This document shows positions 42,035 through 50,208 of a DNA stretch of 64,000 nucleotides, one piece after another. Source of the DNA: Saprospira grandis (GTDB taxonomy: Bacteria > Bacteroidota > Bacteroidia > Chitinophagales > Saprospiraceae); contig NZ_CP110854.1 in assembly GCF_027594745.1 (NCBI RefSeq), positions 186,001 to 250,000 of the forward strand, in the 5' to 3' direction. Numbering within the stretch: position 1 is the stretch's first letter; every line of letters begins with the position of its first letter. The notes under the pieces are model-generated. The model made no database searches. It saw only the letters and a list, made by a program, of their open reading frames with translations, and was not told where the DNA came from. The position numbers were made by a program, and so were the translations under genes.

Positions 42035-42726
42035 TTAAAACTCAAACTTATAACCAATCCCCTTAATGGTCTTGATATAATACTCGCCAATCTTCTCTCG
42101 AATTTTGCGAATGTGCACGTCAATTGTTCGGTTACCAACAATGACATCATTGCCCCAAACATTCTTGAAAATCTCTTCGCGAGCAAAGACTTTTCCGGGT
42201 TTAGAGGCCAACAAACAGAGCAGTTCAAACTCTTTTTTGGCCAAGGCAATTTCTTCTTCTCCTCGAATCACCAAAACTCTTTCCTTATCAATAACGAGGT
42301 CCGCCACCCGAATTTGGTCCCCTTCTTCTTGCGGGCTATTATTATAGCGTCGCAAAAGGGCCGCAATTCGGCTGATGAGCACTCTAGGGCGAATCGGTTT
42401 GGTGATGTAGTCATCGCCTCCCACTTCAAAACCCACAATCTGCGAGTAATCCTCGCTTCGGGCCGTGAGAAAAGCAATAATGGTGTGTTCAAATTCGGGC
42501 TGGCTACGCAATTCTCGGCAAACCTCTACCCCGTCTAGCTCAGGCATCATAATATCGAGCAAAATAAGGTGAGGTTGTACTTCCTTGGCCTTTTTTCTAC
42601 GGCTTCCATGCCGTTTCTGGCCGTACTCACCTGATAGCCTTCTTTGATGAGGTTGTAGGTAACGAACTCCAAAATATCGGGCTCATCATCTGCAATTAGA
42701 ATTTTGTAGTCCTTTTGGTCTTTCAT
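42035..42726 (-). pseudogene. PhoB-like response regulator split by a one-base frameshift
   Basis: Two overlapping frames together encode one OmpR/PhoB-type regulator. The first (42726 to about 42595) gives MKDQKDYKILIADDEPDILE ... NGMEAVEK, the receiver start with the acidic pair. The second (to 42035) gives LLDIMMPELDGVEVC with the phosphorylated Asp, TAR, the KPIRPR Lys, and a winged-helix domain ending IKTIKGIGYKFEF. The break is at a run of six A (minus strand, complement of 42591-42596). One more A would restore GMEAVEKKAKEVQPHLILLDIMM. It could be a real inactivation, a sequencing error in a homopolymer, or slippage. A perfect -7 box lies upstream. The start at 42726 is preferred, since the alternative TTG at 42750 lies inside that box. 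Confidence 0.85.
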
Positions 42727-42747
42727 AACAGGCAGCTTTGTTTTGCG

Positions 42748-42755
42748 CAAAGTTA
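42748..42755 (-). promoter_or_regulatory. promoter -7 box of the response regulator
   Basis: Minus-strand TAACTTTG matches TAnnTTTG exactly, 22 bases before the ATG at 42726. Its position rules out the alternative TTG start at 42750. Confidence 0.5.
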
Positions 42756-42834
42756 AGCTTTTTTAGAGAAAAGCAGGGCGACTATTCGGGCTTGTCTATA
42801 GACATTTTCTATTAAGAAATCGTAAACATTGAGA

Positions 42835-44187
42835 TTAACGCTGTCTGAGCCGCCAATGTTTGGGGTAATAGTTATTCATTCTCCCCCCTGCCAAGCCTTT
42901 GGCCCAGCCTAAGGGCAAGCCCTGATAATGGAGTTGAAACCAAGCTTTGGGCATATTTTCTAAGGATAAAACTTCTCCTCTTAGGTAATTTAAGGCCGCT
43001 TCTTTTTCTAACTCTATGCTCGGAAAAGCAGACTTGGCCCAAGCCAAACTTTGTCCACTACTCGCCAATGGCCGATATTTTGGGCCTTTTTGCTCCAATA
43101 AGTTGGCCCCCGCCTGCAAAAGATATAAGGATTGGGCCAATTGCTCGCCCAGTTTTTTATGCGCTTTGGGAAAGGCTAAAATTTCTTCTCCTCTCGACCA
43201 AAAGTCTAGGCCCCAAGCCACATCCAGTTTTTTGGCCCAATCATCCAGCTCCTTAACGGCCTTAAAGGCTGGCTTTTTAGGCGCTTTGAGCTTTTTGGCT
43301 CGCCCCGCTTTTCTCCGAATGACCGACAAAAAGAAGCCTTCTCCAGAAACCCGACCTGGATAGGCCCGATAGCCCAAATTGCTTTCGATAAAACCCCAGT
43401 TTTCATCTAGCGCCAAACGCAATAGCTCCAAATCTTCCCGCTCGGCCAAAAGCCGCTCGATTTGCTCCTCATTTTCATGTCGGTTAAAGGTGCAAGTGCT
43501 ATACACCAAAACCCCTTCCGGCGCCAAACAGCCAATAATTTGGTCCAAAATCTCATTTTGTCGACTCGCACAATGCTGCATATTGGCCAAAGACCACTCG
43601 CCTCGACTAGCCGGCAATTTTCTAAACATCCCCTCTCCAGAACAGGGCGCATCCACCAAAATAAAGTCAAAACAATGCTTTAGGTCCTTAAAATCAGCTG
43701 GGCGATTACAAGAAATCCAAACATTTGGCCGGCCCCATTTCTGTAGGTTTTCGGCCAAAATATGGGCTCTAGATTTTACCACCTCATTGGCCAATAATAA
43801 GGCATCAGCAGGCAGTTGAGCGGCCAATAAAGTCGTTTTTCCACCCGGCGCTGCCGATAAATCTAGGGCCGCCAGATTTTCTTTTTGCGGCAAATGCTGC
43901 CGAATCACCTGCGCCAACAGCATCGAAGAGGCCTCTTGCACATAATAGGCTCCCGCATGCCAAAGCGGATCTAGGGCAAAATTTGGCCGCTCCAACAAAT
44001 AATAGGCATCGGCAGACCAAGGCAGGGGCTGCAACTGCTCGGCCCAAGGCAAATTGGTCCTTTTATACGGGTTTTGCCGCAGAGAAAGCGGCTTTTCCTC
44101 GGCTTCTAGCCCCGCCTGCAAATTGGCCCAATCCGCCGCAGGCAATTGCTCCTGCATCAACTGACAAAAGTCCTCTGGTAACTGCAT
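42835..44187 (-). CDS. RsmF/NOL1-NOP2-sun family rRNA m5C methyltransferase
   Basis: A 450-residue cytoplasmic SAM-dependent methyltransferase that makes 5-methylcytosine in rRNA. The SAM-binding motif LDLSAAPGGKTTLLA lies near 108-122. The two catalytic cysteines are present: VDAPCSGEGMFRK (about 176-188) and VYSTCTFNRHENEEQI (about 232-247). A C-terminal region (about 290-450) rich in Lys, Trp and Leu, with GWAKGLAGGRMNNYYPKHW at the end, resembles the PUA-like tail of the RsmF group. Length fits RsmF (about 450-480). It is transcribed alone, 68 bases from the divergent repeat region. Confidence 0.9.
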   Translation of the reverse strand: MQLPEDFCQLMQEQLPAADWANLQAGLEAEEKPLSLRQNPYKRTNLPWAEQLQPLPWSADAYYLLERPNFALDPLWHAGAYYVQEASSMLLAQVIRQHLPQKENLAALDLSAAPGGKTTLLAAQLPADALLLANEVVKSRAHILAENLQKWGRPNVWISCNRPADFKDLKHCFDFILVDAPCSGEGMFRKLPASRGEWSLANMQHCASRQNEILDQIIGCLAPEGVLVYSTCTFNRHENEEQIERLLAEREDLELLRLALDENWGFIESNLGYRAYPGRVSGEGFFLSVIRRKAGRAKKLKAPKKPAFKAVKELDDWAKKLDVAWGLDFWSRGEEILAFPKAHKKLGEQLAQSLYLLQAGANLLEQKGPKYRPLASSGQSLAWAKSAFPSIELEKEAALNYLRGEVLSLENMPKAWFQLHYQGLPLGWAKGLAGGRMNNYYPKHWRLRQR

Positions 44188-44249
44188 TTCTTTTTTTTTG
44201 CAAAAAAAGCCCTTTTTTAAGGGGATCCCTAATTTTATTTATTTTTTTT

Positions 44250-44367
44250 GGGGCTTGCCCGCCCTGCGGGCGGGCCGGGCTGTGTCGCAGCTCGCTGTTC
44301 GCTCGGCCCTGCGCCGCCTTCGGCGGCTGGGTCTGGCCTGACGGCCACTGCTTTCCATCCCTAAGCC
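44250..44367 (+). repeat. interspersed repeat, subfamily a with compensatory end change (copy 13)
   Basis: Left end GGGGCTTGCCC and right end CATCCCTAAGCC. Both ends differ from the usual GGCTG/CAGCC but still pair as GGCTT/AAGCC. It is trailed by a GGCGGCTTCGCCGCC hairpin. It sits between the divergent rRNA methylase and lipoprotein genes. Confidence 0.85.
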
Positions 44368-44406
44368 TGCGGCGGCTTCGCCGCCTGCACGACCAAAATC
44401 AGCATT

Positions 44407-44862
44407 ATGAAAAAAACAATCTTCTTTCTTCTCCTTTCTATGAGTTTTTGGGCCTGCCAAACCGCAAGCGAAGAGCAGCCGGTCCAAACAGAAACGCAAG
44501 AACAAACTAAGGATCAGGCCGCAACGCCAAAAGCTACTGTTTCTGGAAAACTGGCTTATCCGGGGCATTTGCCCAAGGACCTCACCATTGTGGCCCGCAA
44601 TATTGGAACAGGCGCCATGATGACCACTAGAGAATTTGACCGCTCTACCCTAGAGTATGAACTAAAATTGCCCGCAGGCCAATATGAAATTTTTTCGCTC
44701 ACTCAAAGTCGCCCCGGCCAAAAGGCCTATTACTCAGAATATATGCTTTGCGGAGAAGGACCAAATTGCAAGTCGCATCGGCCAGTTATTCTAAATTTGG
44801 AAGCTGGCAAAAACTACCCACATATCTCCCCCTCCGATTGGGCCGCCTTTGACAAAAAATAG
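44407..44862 (+). CDS. small lipoprotein of unknown function
   Basis: A 151-residue lipoprotein: IFFLLLSMSFWAC gives a lipobox with Cys17. A Gln/Glu/Thr-rich linker (residues 20-48) is followed by a small beta domain (KATVSGKLAYPGHLPKDLTIVAR, then YELKLPAGQYEIFSLTQ) that resembles a carboxypeptidase-regulatory-like or transthyretin-like fold. Two cysteines (MLCGEGPNCKSHRP) may pair. No enzyme motif. The promoter must overlap the interspersed repeat that ends 40 bases upstream. Confidence 0.72.
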   Translation: MKKTIFFLLLSMSFWACQTASEEQPVQTETQEQTKDQAATPKATVSGKLAYPGHLPKDLTIVARNIGTGAMMTTREFDRSTLEYELKLPAGQYEIFSLTQSRPGQKAYYSEYMLCGEGPNCKSHRPVILNLEAGKNYPHISPSDWAAFDKK

Positions 44863-44911
44863 CGGGATGTTAATGACTGCCCAGCCTTCCCCGCCCCGCC
44901 CGGCGCCTATC

Positions 44912-45038
44912 GGCTGAGGGATGGTAGGGGGGCGGCGAAGCTGCAGACCCAAGTTTTTGAGCGCAGCGAAAAAACTGCAGGGCCGAGCGAACAGCGAGCC
45001 CCGCACAGCCCGACCCAGCCGAAGGCTGGGGCAGCCCC
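44912..45038 (-). repeat. interspersed repeat, subfamily a (copy 14)
   Basis: GGCTGAGGGATGG at the low end and GGGGCAGCCCC at the high end. It lies in the gap between the lipoprotein and kdsC, 23 bases before the kdsC start. The kdsC frame is open through it, giving a false N-terminal extension. Confidence 0.85.
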
Positions 45039-45061
45039 AAAAAATCAATAAACTACTACTT

Positions 45062-45586
45062 ATGAGTTTTCTAAACTACTTATCTGAAATTAAGACCTTC
45101 ATTTTTGATGTAGATGGCGTTTTTACGAATGGCGAACTGCTGGTGCAAGAAGATGGCCGTTTGCTGCGCAGCATGAACGTTAAAGATGGTTTTGCCTTTA
45201 AGCTGGCCCTAGAAAAAGGCTATGAGATTTTTATCATTACGGGCGGCCGTTCTGAGGGCGTTTGGCGCCGTTTTGAGGGTTTGGGCCTGCCTGCTGGCAA
45301 TTATTTTGCGGGGCAGCACGACAAACTTTCTTGTATGCGAGAGCTGATTGAGGCCGAGCGCATCAATTTGGACCACTGTTTATATATGGGCGATGATTTG
45401 CCAGATTATGCGCCTATGCGCTTGGTGGCTTTGGCTTGCTGCCCAGCCGATGCCGTGCCTGAAATTCAGGCCGTTAGCCAATATGTTTCGCCTAAAAAAG
45501 GGGGCTTGGGTGCTGTGCGTGACGTCATTGAGCGAGTCTTAAAAGTGCAGGACCAATGGCCGCAGGAAAAAATTACGGAGCTCTAA
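45062..45586 (+). CDS. kdsC: KdsC-like KDO-8-phosphate phosphatase
   Basis: A 174-residue HAD-superfamily phosphatase (class IIIA, no cap) that releases phosphate from 3-deoxy-D-manno-octulosonate 8-phosphate in KDO synthesis for lipopolysaccharide. Motif I FIFDVDGVFTNG carries nucleophile Asp16 and acid Asp18. Motif II IITGGRS and motif IV YMGDDLPDYAPM are present. Length matches KdsC (about 170-190) and tetrameric HAD IIIA enzymes. The ATG at 45062 is used because homology begins there. Its last 31 bases overlap the next gene, so expression is coupled. Confidence 0.9.
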   Translation: MSFLNYLSEIKTFIFDVDGVFTNGELLVQEDGRLLRSMNVKDGFAFKLALEKGYEIFIITGGRSEGVWRRFEGLGLPAGNYFAGQHDKLSCMRELIEAERINLDHCLYMGDDLPDYAPMRLVALACCPADAVPEIQAVSQYVSPKKGGLGAVRDVIERVLKVQDQWPQEKITEL

Positions 45587-46446
45587 TAGGCGCTTTTTTT
45601 CGCCTGATTCGCTGGCCCAATCTACTCTTGTTATGGATTGGGCAAGCTTTGTTTTACCTCCTACTTTTGCGCCCCTTAGGCGAAGAAAATTGGTCCATTT
45701 ATCTACTTTATGCTTTGGCAACAGTTAGTTTGGCCGCTGCAGGCTACCTCATCAACGACTATTATGATTTGGAGATAGATCGTTTGAATGAGCGGAAAGG
45801 GCCATTGGGCCAAGAAATTTCTATTTTTTGGGGCTTTGTTCATTATGCTTGGCTACAGCTCTTGCCCTTAAGTTTGGCCGCTATTTATTCTCCAAGCTTT
45901 CTTTTGCCCATTTTGCTGGGCATTAGTTTTTTGCTTTGGGCCTATTCTGCTCATCTTAAGGCTTGGCCTTTGCTAGGAAATTTATTGGTGGCGGCTTTAG
46001 TCTTGGCGAGTTTGGGCCTCTATTACCTAGAAGCCCTACCCTATTTGCGAGAAAACCGCTGGGCCAAAACCTTTTTTGAGGCCTATTTGGTATTTGCCTT
46101 TGGCAGCAATTTGGTCCGAGAAATAGCCAAAGACCGAGAAGATCTAGCAGGCGACCAAGCCAAAGGGACCTTTACCTTAGCCTATTACCTGCCTAGCTGG
46201 GCCCTTAAAAGTTTGCTCTTTTTTCTTCTTTTGGGCAGTTTGGGTACAGGAGTGGGTTTAGTTTGGCCTTATTTCGGTTTATTTTCAGGCTATTTTTGGG
46301 GTCATTTTTTGTTGCTAGCTGCGCTTTTATTTTTGCTTATTTTTGTCTTAATCCGAGCAAAAACTAAAAAAGATTGGCGCCAACTCAGTCTGTTACTCAA
46401 AATATATATGGCCTTAGGCTTAGCGGCCTTGGCTTGGTTGCCATAA
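45556..46446 (+). CDS. UbiA-family prenyltransferase
   Basis: A 296-residue integral membrane enzyme with eight or nine hydrophobic helices. The first aspartate-rich motif is NDYYDLEIDRLNE (about 70-82), which binds Mg-prenyl diphosphate; the second is KDREDLAGDQAKG (about 193-205). The family transfers a polyprenyl chain to an aromatic ring or to glycerol phosphate. In Bacteroidota, members next to kdsC or maf are often labelled geranylgeranylglycerol-phosphate geranylgeranyltransferase-like. The substrate here is unknown. It overlaps kdsC by 31 bases and is followed by a strong terminator. Confidence 0.88.
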   Translation: MAAGKNYGALIGAFFRLIRWPNLLLLWIGQALFYLLLLRPLGEENWSIYLLYALATVSLAAAGYLINDYYDLEIDRLNERKGPLGQEISIFWGFVHYAWLQLLPLSLAAIYSPSFLLPILLGISFLLWAYSAHLKAWPLLGNLLVAALVLASLGLYYLEALPYLRENRWAKTFFEAYLVFAFGSNLVREIAKDREDLAGDQAKGTFTLAYYLPSWALKSLLFFLLLGSLGTGVGLVWPYFGLFSGYFWGHFLLLAALLFLLIFVLIRAKTKKDWRQLSLLLKIYMALGLAALAWLP

Positions 46447-46480
46447 AAAAAGAGCCCCTGAAAATTCAGGGGCTCTTTTG
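46446..46480. terminator. bidirectional terminator between UbiA and HNH genes
   Basis: AAAAGAGCCCCTGA pairs with TCAGGGGCTCTTTT with a 4-base loop and A/T runs outside, serving both converging genes. Confidence 0.9.
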
Positions 46481-46499
46481 CGAAAAAGCAGGTTAAAAC

Positions 46500-47171
46500 C
46501 TAATCTTCCTCGGCTAGGCGGCGTTGTTTTTCACTATCTAGCTGAAGTACACGCTCTTTTAAATCTTCTAGGCTAATATCCTTAGCCGCAGCCAAATCTT
46601 CTTCTGTTGGATGAACATGAGACCAGTTTAGGCCACGCTCGATACGATAGATTTGCATAGGCGTAATGGCAAAAGCCTCGGCCAACTCTCTCTTTTTGAG
46701 TTTGCTGCGTTTAGAAGCACTTTTGAGCAAGCGCACCTTAGCGGGGCTCATGCGGTAGTGACGTTCTTTGCGGCTACGGGTATCCTTATAATTAGGACTA
46801 TTTTGCATGTACTCTCTCCATTCGTCATGGTTGAGCCACTTAATATTGGTCCATTTATTATTTGAACGGTCATAATCTACATGCACCGCATGATTAAACT
46901 CATCAGAGGGCTTTTCGCAGAAATGAGTAGCGATAAAGATATGTAGGGCTAACTCACCATAGGTTTTATCCGCCAAGCGAATATGCAAACGACGGAAACC
47001 ACGATGATCTACAGAACCTTTCAATAAACGCTCACCAGTGGTGCGTTTATGATAGCTCTTAATGCGGCCCATATTAGAGATATAGTATTCGAAATGTAGA
47101 GTTGGGCGACCAAAATCTACTTTTTGCCAAACTTCACTGGGAAGTGTGGTCACTTTTTGACTTGCATCCAT
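46500..47171 (-). CDS. HNH/NUMOD4-like protein with C-terminal helix-turn-helix
   Basis: A 223-residue protein from ATG 47171; a GTG at 47219 would add 16 residues. The N-terminal part resembles NUMOD4 (EVWQKVDFG ... YYISNMGRIKSYH). It is followed by an HNH nuclease-like segment: LHIFIATHF, then HVDYDRSNNKWTNIKWLNH, which matches the H-x-D-x-x-x-x-N-N-x-x-x-N-I/L-x-W pattern with its His and Asn kept. The C-terminus holds an XRE-like helix-turn-helix (KRELAEAFAITPMQIYRIERG). The layout is that of a free-standing homing endonuclease; no intron or phage gene is around it. A recruited DNA-binding regulator is an alternative. Confidence 0.75.
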   Translation of the reverse strand: MDASQKVTTLPSEVWQKVDFGRPTLHFEYYISNMGRIKSYHKRTTGERLLKGSVDHRGFRRLHIRLADKTYGELALHIFIATHFCEKPSDEFNHAVHVDYDRSNNKWTNIKWLNHDEWREYMQNSPNYKDTRSRKERHYRMSPAKVRLLKSASKRSKLKKRELAEAFAITPMQIYRIERGLNWSHVHPTEEDLAAAKDISLEDLKERVLQLDSEKQRRLAEED

Positions 47172-47362
47172 TGGACAAGGAGATTTTAAGTAAAAAAATA
47201 AGTTGTCTGAGTTAGGCACTCATTAAAGATACAAAACTTTGCTGTTCTGTAATTATCTTGGCTTAAAGATAAGGCATCTTTATTGCCTAAACAAGCATTT
47301 ACTAATTTTTTTTAGTTTTTCACCTACTTTATATCTCTGATAACAGCTATTTCCCCATTTTT

Positions 47363-48220
47363 CTAATAAGTTTTGGTCATTCGGCTAGGGACGACAAGGA
47401 TATAGTCTGCTTTTTTGTAGTGTTCTCGGTCCAATTTCGAGATATCTTCTTGTTCTACGGTAGTAATTACGGCCAGTTTAATTTCGGGTTTTTCCTCTTT
47501 AATATAATAGACGATTCCCTCATGAAAATCGGAGTGGAAGCTCCCGTTGAAGTGTAAGAACAGCTCGCCTTCATTCCAGTTAGAGAGGGTAAAATGGGCC
47601 ATAGTGGCATCTTTTAGCATTTGGGCATGCGGAAAACTTTCGTCTCCGCCGGCCATATCGAGCATTTTTTGGTAGCAGCCTAGTTCCATATTGGTGGCAA
47701 TGGGCAGGGGGGCAAAAAAGACCTTAGAATATTCGGGCAGATTATCGAGTTGGTCTAGGCCTTGGCGGCTCACCATAGAGGCATATCGGCGGGGGACATT
47801 GGTGCAGGCGAAGCGCAGGCCATTTTCTCTTGCAAACTCGACTAATGGTTTATAATCGGTGCGGTAATTGGGCCAAAGGCGCATTTCTTTTTCAAAATTG
47901 GAGCTACTAATGTAGCCAAAAAAGTACTCATTCATAATCACCTGATTATCGGCCTCAAACATTTCGGCCCCCATCACCAGCTCCTCTCCTCTTTGGGCGT
48001 AAAGGTCGCGGCTGAGCTCAAGTTGCAACCAGTGGCTAATTGTATTATTATGCAGTTCGCCAAAAAAGACCATATCCTGCTTGCTCAATTGCTTAAGCAT
48101 TTTTTTGTACTTCAGTTTTTTGCCTTTGCTATCATAAAGTTGATAGGCTTCTTTTTCTTGGGCCATCGTTTGCCCAACAGTTAGGCTAAGTAGGAGTAGC
48201 AGACTCCAAAATGTTTTCAT
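47363..48220 (-). CDS. ChaN/Tiki-like haem-binding family protein
   Basis: A 285-residue exported protein: signal peptide FWSLLLLLSLTVGQTMAQ (4-21). The mature part matches the ChaN-like (PF04187) family: VFFGELHNNTISHWLQLEL near 51-69, VMGAEMFEADNQ near 82-93 and FACTNVPRRYASMV near 137-150. In ChaN a conserved Tyr binds haem; related Tiki proteins are metalloproteases that use the GE..H motif. Here GELH and the second Glu (EMFE) are present. The role is probably in iron or haem handling in the periplasm. It is a single gene; a subfamily c repeat lies 40 bases upstream of its start. Confidence 0.85.
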   Translation of the reverse strand: MKTFWSLLLLLSLTVGQTMAQEKEAYQLYDSKGKKLKYKKMLKQLSKQDMVFFGELHNNTISHWLQLELSRDLYAQRGEELVMGAEMFEADNQVIMNEYFFGYISSSNFEKEMRLWPNYRTDYKPLVEFARENGLRFACTNVPRRYASMVSRQGLDQLDNLPEYSKVFFAPLPIATNMELGCYQKMLDMAGGDESFPHAQMLKDATMAHFTLSNWNEGELFLHFNGSFHSDFHEGIVYYIKEEKPEIKLAVITTVEQEDISKLDREHYKKADYILVVPSRMTKTY

Positions 48221-48260
48221 AGTTGGTTCTTTTTTATGTGTAAAAATTTAGCTGTTTTTT

Positions 48261-48391
48261 GGGGCCCGCGGCCGGCTAGCCTTCGGCTAGGGCGGCCGCC
48301 GCTATGCTACGCCGCTCGCAGGTCTGCTCGGCCCTGCGTCGCTTTGCTCCTTGGTCTGGCGCTTTGCGCCACGGCTGCGCAGCGCTGGGCC
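48261..48391 (+). repeat. interspersed repeat, subfamily c (copy 15)
   Basis: GGGGCCCGCGGCCGGCTAG at the left and GCGCAGCGCTGGGCC at the right; GGCCC pairs with GGGCC. It lies between the PorP-like gene's stop (48410) and the start of the ChaN-like gene, opposite in direction to both. Confidence 0.85.
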
Positions 48392-48409
48392 AAAATAACG
48401 CTTGGCGAC

Positions 48410-49405
48410 CTACAAGATAGGACAATTCTTTTTGCTAGGAAATTTGGGTAGGGGCCGCCAAATATAGACAAATAAGAGTTCAAAGCCGCCTTGGCCCAAA
48501 GTTGCTGGCTGAAAATCGGAATAATTGACATCATAGCTCAGGCCCAGCTCCCAGTTATTTTGATATTGAATACCTAGGCGGGGCTGCCAGCTATCTTGGA
48601 AGCGCCAAGAGAGGCCGGTATACAGACTGAGTTCTCGGCCGGGGCGTTGGTCTAGGGCATAAAAAAAGAGCTGGCTGCTGCTCCACTCCCGATAAGGTCC
48701 TTGTTGTTGGAACTGAAGCGCTGTTTGGGCCTTCCATTTTTGGCCCCAGCCATAAGCTAATTGGATATAATGCAATTGTCGGATAGGCAGATAGCGGTCT
48801 TCTTCTCCTAAAAAGCTCTGCTTGGGTTCATGCAGATGAAAAAGGCCCAGTCCCCATTTCAGCTGCCATTTTTTGCCTTGATAATTTAGGGCCAAGCCAG
48901 CGCCCAGATCGCTAAACAAAAAGCTTTGGGCCCTAGCTAAAGCGGGTTCTTGCAGCTGCCAACTAGGGTCAAACTGATCGCCCTGAAACTGCTCATCAAA
49001 GCTAGCGACCTTATAATTGAGAAAGCGCTGGCCTGCGCCCAGATAGCCTCCTATATTCAGCGACCAATTTGCGGCTAAAGGCTGTGTTCGGGCCAAGCTC
49101 AGGCGCAAGAGCGATTGTCCTAGGCCCAAATCTCCGGCCTGATCGGCTTGGAGATAGAGGCCCCAATGAAAGCCGGCCAAGGCCTCTTTTTGCTCTAATC
49201 CCAGGCCCAAACTTTGGTAAGCCACGGGCACTGCCGACCATTGTTCTCGGAGCTGTAGATTGGCTCGGTAGCGGCCATCAAAGGCGCCTGTTTCTGCGGG
49301 CGAGGCGGTCCAGAGGCTACGGTCAAATTGGCTAAAATGCAAATCTTGGCCAGAGAGCCAAGGCCCAAGCCCCAAAAAAAATATAAATAGGTAGAACTGT
49401 TTCAT
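48410..49405 (-). CDS. PorP/SprF-like type IX secretion membrane protein
   Basis: A 331-residue outer-membrane beta-barrel protein from ATG 49405. The longer frame upstream runs through an interspersed repeat and is rejected. Signal peptide FYLFIFFLGLGPWLSGQ, then QDLHFSQFDRSLWTASPA, the start typical of PorP/SprF proteins, followed by alternating aromatic strands and a C-terminal barrel (NWELGLSYDVNYSD, GGFELLFVYIW). Members bind type B sorting-signal proteins such as the giant HYR protein in this window and hold them at the surface. No substrate gene is directly adjacent. Confidence 0.85.
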   Translation of the reverse strand: MKQFYLFIFFLGLGPWLSGQDLHFSQFDRSLWTASPAETGAFDGRYRANLQLREQWSAVPVAYQSLGLGLEQKEALAGFHWGLYLQADQAGDLGLGQSLLRLSLARTQPLAANWSLNIGGYLGAGQRFLNYKVASFDEQFQGDQFDPSWQLQEPALARAQSFLFSDLGAGLALNYQGKKWQLKWGLGLFHLHEPKQSFLGEEDRYLPIRQLHYIQLAYGWGQKWKAQTALQFQQQGPYREWSSSQLFFYALDQRPGRELSLYTGLSWRFQDSWQPRLGIQYQNNWELGLSYDVNYSDFQPATLGQGGFELLFVYIWRPLPKFPSKKNCPIL

Positions 49406-49448
49406 GCAAAGCCATTTTAAGGAGAACAAGGGTAGAAAAGGGGGCCTT

Positions 49449-49570
49449 GGCCCAGCGCTGCGGAGGGGTGGCCGAAGGCCAGACCGAAGCCGCCGCAGGC
49501 GGCTGAAGGGCCGAGCAGACCTGCGAGCCCCGCAGCATAGCGGCGGCCAGCAGAGCTGGCCGCGGGCCCC
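49449..49570 (-). repeat. interspersed repeat, subfamily c (copy 16)
   Basis: GGCCCAGCGCTGCGG at the low end and GCCGCGGGCCCC at the high end, with CGCAGCATAGCGGCGG and the GGGCCGAGCAGACCTGCGAG core. It is directly upstream of the PorP-like gene, in the same direction. Confidence 0.85.
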
Positions 49571-49634
49571 AAAATACCTACTAAATATAAGAAAATCCTT
49601 GAAAAAAGGCGGATTCTGTCTGGGTCTTGGGGGC

Positions 49635-49664
49635 AAAAAAAAAGCCCTTGGCGGGGCCAAGAGC
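49635..49664 (-). terminator. terminator after small gene 49695-49886
   Basis: Minus-strand 9-bp stem GCTCTTGGC / GCCAAGGGC with a 3-base loop, then nine T. It lies 30 bases past the stop of the 63-codon frame. Confidence 0.8.
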
Positions 49665-49694
49665 GACTATACTTACTTAAGAAACAGAATAATT

Positions 49695-49886
49695 TTAACG
49701 TTGACGGCCTTTGACGGCTTGGCTTGCCCAATGAGCATTCATTTGCCCAAAAGGCTGCTGGCGCTGCTTGCCCTGATCGAGGACCAAGGTAAGGCTTACT
49801 GCATGAGGCTGTAGAGCAGGAGCGGCCTGTGCTAGGCTGTTCGTTTTGGTGGTAATTCCTGCTTGAAGAATGCGCTGCTTGTTCAT
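49695..49886 (-). CDS. possible small protein (63 residues)
   Basis: A short frame starting MNKQRILQAGITTKTNSL, rich in Gln and Ala, ending HWASQAVKGRQR. No domain is recognised. It is supported by the terminator starting 30 bases downstream in the same direction and by the lack of any other gene here. Its middle (AQAAPALQPHAV) and its end loosely resemble the small protein at 50209-50337. It could be a peptide precursor or a chance frame; codon usage alone does not decide. Confidence 0.4.
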   Translation of the reverse strand: MNKQRILQAGITTKTNSLAQAAPALQPHAVSLTLVLDQGKQRQQPFGQMNAHWASQAVKGRQR

Positions 49887-50081
49887 AATATTCAGCTTTT
49901 GGGTGAAATAATATTTTGTCTAAAACTTCTTTTGCATAAAATGCTACGGAAGTATAAGGGCTTAAAAGAACTTTTGCTAGTTGACTTGAGTCAAAAGCTG
50001 GGCCAGTTGCTTTATTTTTTTAGTGCTGGCCGTCAAGCTCCTTATTATTAGGCATTTAGAAAAAGGTTAAAGAAAGCTCAA

Positions 50082-50138
50082 AAAAGAAAGCGCCAAATTG
50101 ACATATAGCCGTTTAATTTGGCTGTCAATTTGGCGCTT
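50082..50138 (-). terminator. long-stem terminator after small gene 50209-50337
   Basis: A perfect 16-bp inverted repeat, AAGCGCCAAATTGACA (50088-50103) with its complement at 50123-50138 and a 19-base loop. On the minus strand it is followed by TCTTTTTTGAG. It lies 70 bases after the small gene's stop. Confidence 0.75.
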
Positions 50139-50208
50139 GCGTAGACAAAAGCTAAATATATGGAGGGTGTATATTTTGGCGATTGCCTAAGCAAGCGCCG
50201 GGGCTTAC

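Noticed and set aside
44239..44568. Minus-strand frame across repeat copy 13 and the lipoprotein start
   Set aside because: It is mainly repeat sequence, rich in Arg and Ala, and overlaps a well-supported lipoprotein gene.
49404..49814. Plus-strand frame across repeat copy 16
   Set aside because: It reads repeat sequence and then the antisense of a small gene; no start signal and no conserved feature.
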